Assembly: GCF_013409935.1 (NCBI RefSeq)
Contig: NZ_JACCCO010000002.1
Coordinates: 124,001 to 188,000 of the forward strand
Source of the DNA: Streptosporangium sandarakinum
GTDB lineage: Bacteria > Actinomycetota > Actinomycetes > Streptosporangiales > Streptosporangiaceae
DNA: 64,000 nt
Direction: 5' to 3'
Within the stretch, counting starts at the first letter, position 1. Every line of letters begins with the position of its first letter. The notes under the pieces are model-generated. The model saw only the letters and a program-made list of their open reading frames with translations, made no database searches and was not told the origin of the DNA. Positions 59,735-64,000 of this stretch are shown piece by piece. Both the position numbers and the translations under genes were made by a program.

Positions 59735-62152
59735 ATGCGCGGACGGGAGCGCGAGCGGGCGGAGGTGCTCCGCCTGCTGGCGGGCGTCCCCGGCCCGGGC
59801 GCGCACGTGCTCCTGGTGGAGGGCGAGCCGGGGATCGGCAAGAGCCTCCTGCTGGCCGAGGCGGCGGCAGCGGCGGCCGCCCTCGGGACGGGCGTCGCCA
59901 CGGGCCGGGCCGACGAGCTGGAACGCATGATGCCCCTGGCGCCGCTGCTGTCGGCGCTGGAGGAGACCACCACCCGCGCCGCGGTCGCCCGGAGCGCCTT
60001 CCCCGGGGGGCCGGGGCTGCTGATGTGGCTGGCCGAGCGGGTGAGCACCGCGCTGGAGCGGCGCGCCGCCGCCGGGCCGCTGCTGGTGGCCCTCGACGAC
60101 CTGCAGTGGGCCGATCCCGTCACGCTCATGGCGCTGCGGACGCTGCCGTCGCGGCTGGCCGGCCATCCGCTGGCGTGGCTGCTGGCGCGCCGCGCCACCG
60201 GCGACGACGACGGCGAGCGGCTGTTCGGCCTGCTGGAGCAGGAGGGGGCCGCCCGGATAACGCTGCGCCCGCTGGACGGCGCCGCCGTGGCGCGGGTGGC
60301 CGCCGACGCGCTGGGCGCCGTGCCGGACGCGGAGCTGACGGCGCTGGCGGCCCAGGCCGCCGGCAACCCGGCGCTGCTGCTGGCGCTGCTGACCGGGCTG
60401 CGCGAGGAGGGCGCCGTCCGGGTGGACACCGGCGTGGCCCGGCCGGCGAATGCGACGGGACCCGCGGGAGAAGCGGCTCCGGCGGGAGCCGGGAGAACCG
60501 CGGGAGCCATGGAGGCCGGAGGGACCGGGGAGGCCGGAGATGCCGGGGAGGCCGGAGATGCCGGAGGATGCGGGAGGGCCGGGGCGACCGCGGGATTCGC
60601 GGGGACCGGAGCTGTGGCGGGGACGCTGCCCCGGCGGCTGCACGCCGCGGTCCGGCGGCGCCTGGAGGAGGTGAGCCCCCGGACCCGCCACCTGCTGGAG
60701 GCCGTCGCGGTGCTCGGGCGGTCCTTCTGCCCCTCCTACGCCGCCGAACTGCTCGGCGAGCCCCCGGCCGCGCTGCTGCCCGCCCTGGACGAGGCCCTGG
60801 CCGCCGGGCTGCTGGTGGTCACGCCCGAGGAGCTGGCCTTCCGCCACGAGCTGCTGTGGCGGTCGGTCCTGGCGACGGTCCCGGCCCCGGTACGGCAGGC
60901 GCTGCGCCGGCAGGCCGAGCGCGTCCCGCCGCCCGTCGCGCCGGTGGCCGCCGCGTTGCTCGCCTGGGACGAGGGCCGCCTCTCACGCGGTCTGGAGCTG
61001 GCCCGCGAGGCCGCCGAGCCGCCACCCGGACTCCCCGGGCCGTCCGGCCGCCGGGATCCCCAGCCGCGGGCCGTGCTCGCGGCGATGCTCATCGACCTGG
61101 GGTTGCTCGACGAGGCGGAGAAGATCACCGCGAGCTCCGCGGCCGAGGCGGCGGGCCGGCCCGCGTGGGCCGCCGCGGTCCTGGTGCTGCGCGCCCGGCT
61201 CGACCTCGCGGCGGGCCGGGCCGGCGACGCGGCCGAGCAGGCCGAGGCCGCGCTGGCGGCCGCCGCCGGCCTGGACGTCCCGGACCTGGCCTGCCTGGCC
61301 CTGTCGGCGCTCGGCGCCGCGGCGCTGCGCGCGGGCGACCTGCCGCGGGCGGTGCGGGCCCTCGCCTCCGGCCAGGCCGCGCGGTCGGCGGGCACGCCGT
61401 ACGGGCGGCTGCGCGCCGAGCTCACGGCCGGGCGGATCGTCGAGGCGCGGGACGGGGCGGCGGCCGCGATGACGCGGCTCGGCGGGCTCTACGACGGCCT
61501 GGCCGGTCACGCCGGAGTGCTGACCGGCGAGCCCGCGGCGGCCGCGTGGCTGGTGCGCACGGCCCTGGCGACCGGGGACCGCCGGCGGGCCGACGAGGTG
61601 GTGGCCGCCGCCGAGGACCTGGCCGGGCGCAACCCCTGCCTGCCGGGCCCGCCGGTGGCGGCCGCCCACGCCCGCGGCCTGCGCGACCGCGACCCCGCGG
61701 AGCTGGGCCGGGCCGCGGCCGGGTACGCCGACCCGTGGGCCAGGGCGTCGGCCGCCGAGGACCTGGGTGTGCTGCTGGGCGCCGCCCCCGGCCGCCGGGA
61801 CGCGGCCGTCGGGACGCTCGACGGCGCCCTTTCCGGCTACGGCGGCGTGGGCGCCCGCCGGGACGCGGCCCGGGTACGGCGCAGGCTGCGCGAGCTGGGC
61901 GAACGGCGGCGCCACTGGGAGCGCGTCGACCACCCCGACTCCGGCTGGTCCAGCCTCACCGGCACCGAGCGCGCCGTCTGCGACCTGGTGTCCCAGGGGC
62001 TGACCAACCGGCAGGCCGCCGAGCAGATGTTCGTCAGCGAGCACACCGTCGCCTTCCACCTGCGGCAGATCTTCCGCAAGCTCGGCGTCCGCTCCCGGGT
62101 CGAGCTGGCCCGGCTGGCCGCCCTGTCGGCCGCCGGCCCGGACGGGGGCTGA
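59735..62152 (+). CDS. LuxR-family regulator with AAA ATPase domain (LAL-type)
   Basis: An 805-residue regulator: N-terminal ATPase with Walker A GEPGIGKS (30-37) and Walker B LLVALDDLQWAD (about 114-125), a helical-repeat middle region (about 430-680) and a C-terminal LuxR helix-turn-helix (LTGTERAVCDLVSQGLTNRQ..., VSEHTVAFHLRQIFRKLGV, about 740-790). Large ATP-binding LuxR proteins act as pathway activators in actinomycetes. A Gly/Ala/Glu-rich, collagen-like insert (about 240-295) is encoded by 18-bp DNA repeats. No biosynthetic cluster is adjacent, so its target is unknown. Confidence 0.9.
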   Translation: MRGRERERAEVLRLLAGVPGPGAHVLLVEGEPGIGKSLLLAEAAAAAAALGTGVATGRADELERMMPLAPLLSALEETTTRAAVARSAFPGGPGLLMWLAERVSTALERRAAAGPLLVALDDLQWADPVTLMALRTLPSRLAGHPLAWLLARRATGDDDGERLFGLLEQEGAARITLRPLDGAAVARVAADALGAVPDAELTALAAQAAGNPALLLALLTGLREEGAVRVDTGVARPANATGPAGEAAPAGAGRTAGAMEAGGTGEAGDAGEAGDAGGCGRAGATAGFAGTGAVAGTLPRRLHAAVRRRLEEVSPRTRHLLEAVAVLGRSFCPSYAAELLGEPPAALLPALDEALAAGLLVVTPEELAFRHELLWRSVLATVPAPVRQALRRQAERVPPPVAPVAAALLAWDEGRLSRGLELAREAAEPPPGLPGPSGRRDPQPRAVLAAMLIDLGLLDEAEKITASSAAEAAGRPAWAAAVLVLRARLDLAAGRAGDAAEQAEAALAAAAGLDVPDLACLALSALGAAALRAGDLPRAVRALASGQAARSAGTPYGRLRAELTAGRIVEARDGAAAAMTRLGGLYDGLAGHAGVLTGEPAAAAWLVRTALATGDRRRADEVVAAAEDLAGRNPCLPGPPVAAAHARGLRDRDPAELGRAAAGYADPWARASAAEDLGVLLGAAPGRRDAAVGTLDGALSGYGGVGARRDAARVRRRLRELGERRRHWERVDHPDSGWSSLTGTERAVCDLVSQGLTNRQAAEQMFVSEHTVAFHLRQIFRKLGVRSRVELARLAALSAAGPDGG

Positions 62153-62217
62153 CCCGGCGGCTCCGCCGGCCGCCGCCGACCACCGCCGGGACCCGCGGGA
62201 GCCGAACTCGGGCGGGG

Positions 62218-64000
<1,783 letters not shown>

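Overview
The window is about 72% G+C by eye, uses GTG starts often, has many 4-base ATGA/GTGA gene overlaps and very high third-position G+C. Its gene families (WYL, DUF3040, DUF4037, DUF5808, YtrA-type GntR, many TetR/MarR/MerR regulators, a lone P450) point to a filamentous actinomycete, probably a Streptosporangiales-type genome. No rRNA, tRNA or CRISPR array was seen.

Layout. 1-3.1 kb: an acetyltransferase tail, a DUF952 gene and a DrrAB/NodIJ-like ABC exporter. 3.2-14.7 kb: an accessory-looking segment. Each edge carries a small membrane protein with a ribosomal L7/L12-like domain and a Xer-like tyrosine recombinase. The left recombinase has a dif-shaped site 40 bases upstream. Inside lie two convergent operons: response regulator - sensor kinase - GerMN lipoprotein (+), and Ddl - MurF - Asp/Glu racemase (-). 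A perfect 62-bp stretch, repeated in inverted orientation, lies upstream of both operons. It carries two TGACACG half-sites 11 bp apart, the spacing of OmpR-family operators. The simplest reading is a self-regulated two-component system that also switches on a second set of stem-peptide enzymes.

15-25 kb: DUF4037, a GNAT enzyme, purB, a large RND pump with a divergent MarR regulator, an SDR and a GCS2-type ligase. 25.2-29.3 kb is scarred: a deacetylase and a TetR regulator truncated head to head, a ribbon-helix-helix/PIN-like toxin-antitoxin pair, and a Tn3 transposase tail. 29.3-33 kb is a divergent ABC transporter / YtrA-type GntR / DUF1648-DUF5808 cassette.

33-47.5 kb: housekeeping and stress genes (geranylgeranyl-reductase-like flavoprotein, HTH_42 protein, MOSC, PlsC, penicillin-binding protein, serine hydrolase, MerR and TetR regulators, MFS pump). 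A strongly folded intergenic RNA candidate with its own terminator lies at 36.85-37.01 kb. 47.5-64 kb: TetR/P450, WYL regulator/hydrolase, an FBP (EF-G-binding) protein, an SGNH esterase, an orphan isochorismate synthase, DedA, YigZ, an inositol monophosphatase, a GntR-UTRA regulator, a large AAA-LuxR regulator and the C-terminal part of ClpB, cut by the window end. Many regulator-target pairs are divergent with a visible dyad operator between them. A TTTACnnnGTAGAT motif occurs at three distant places.
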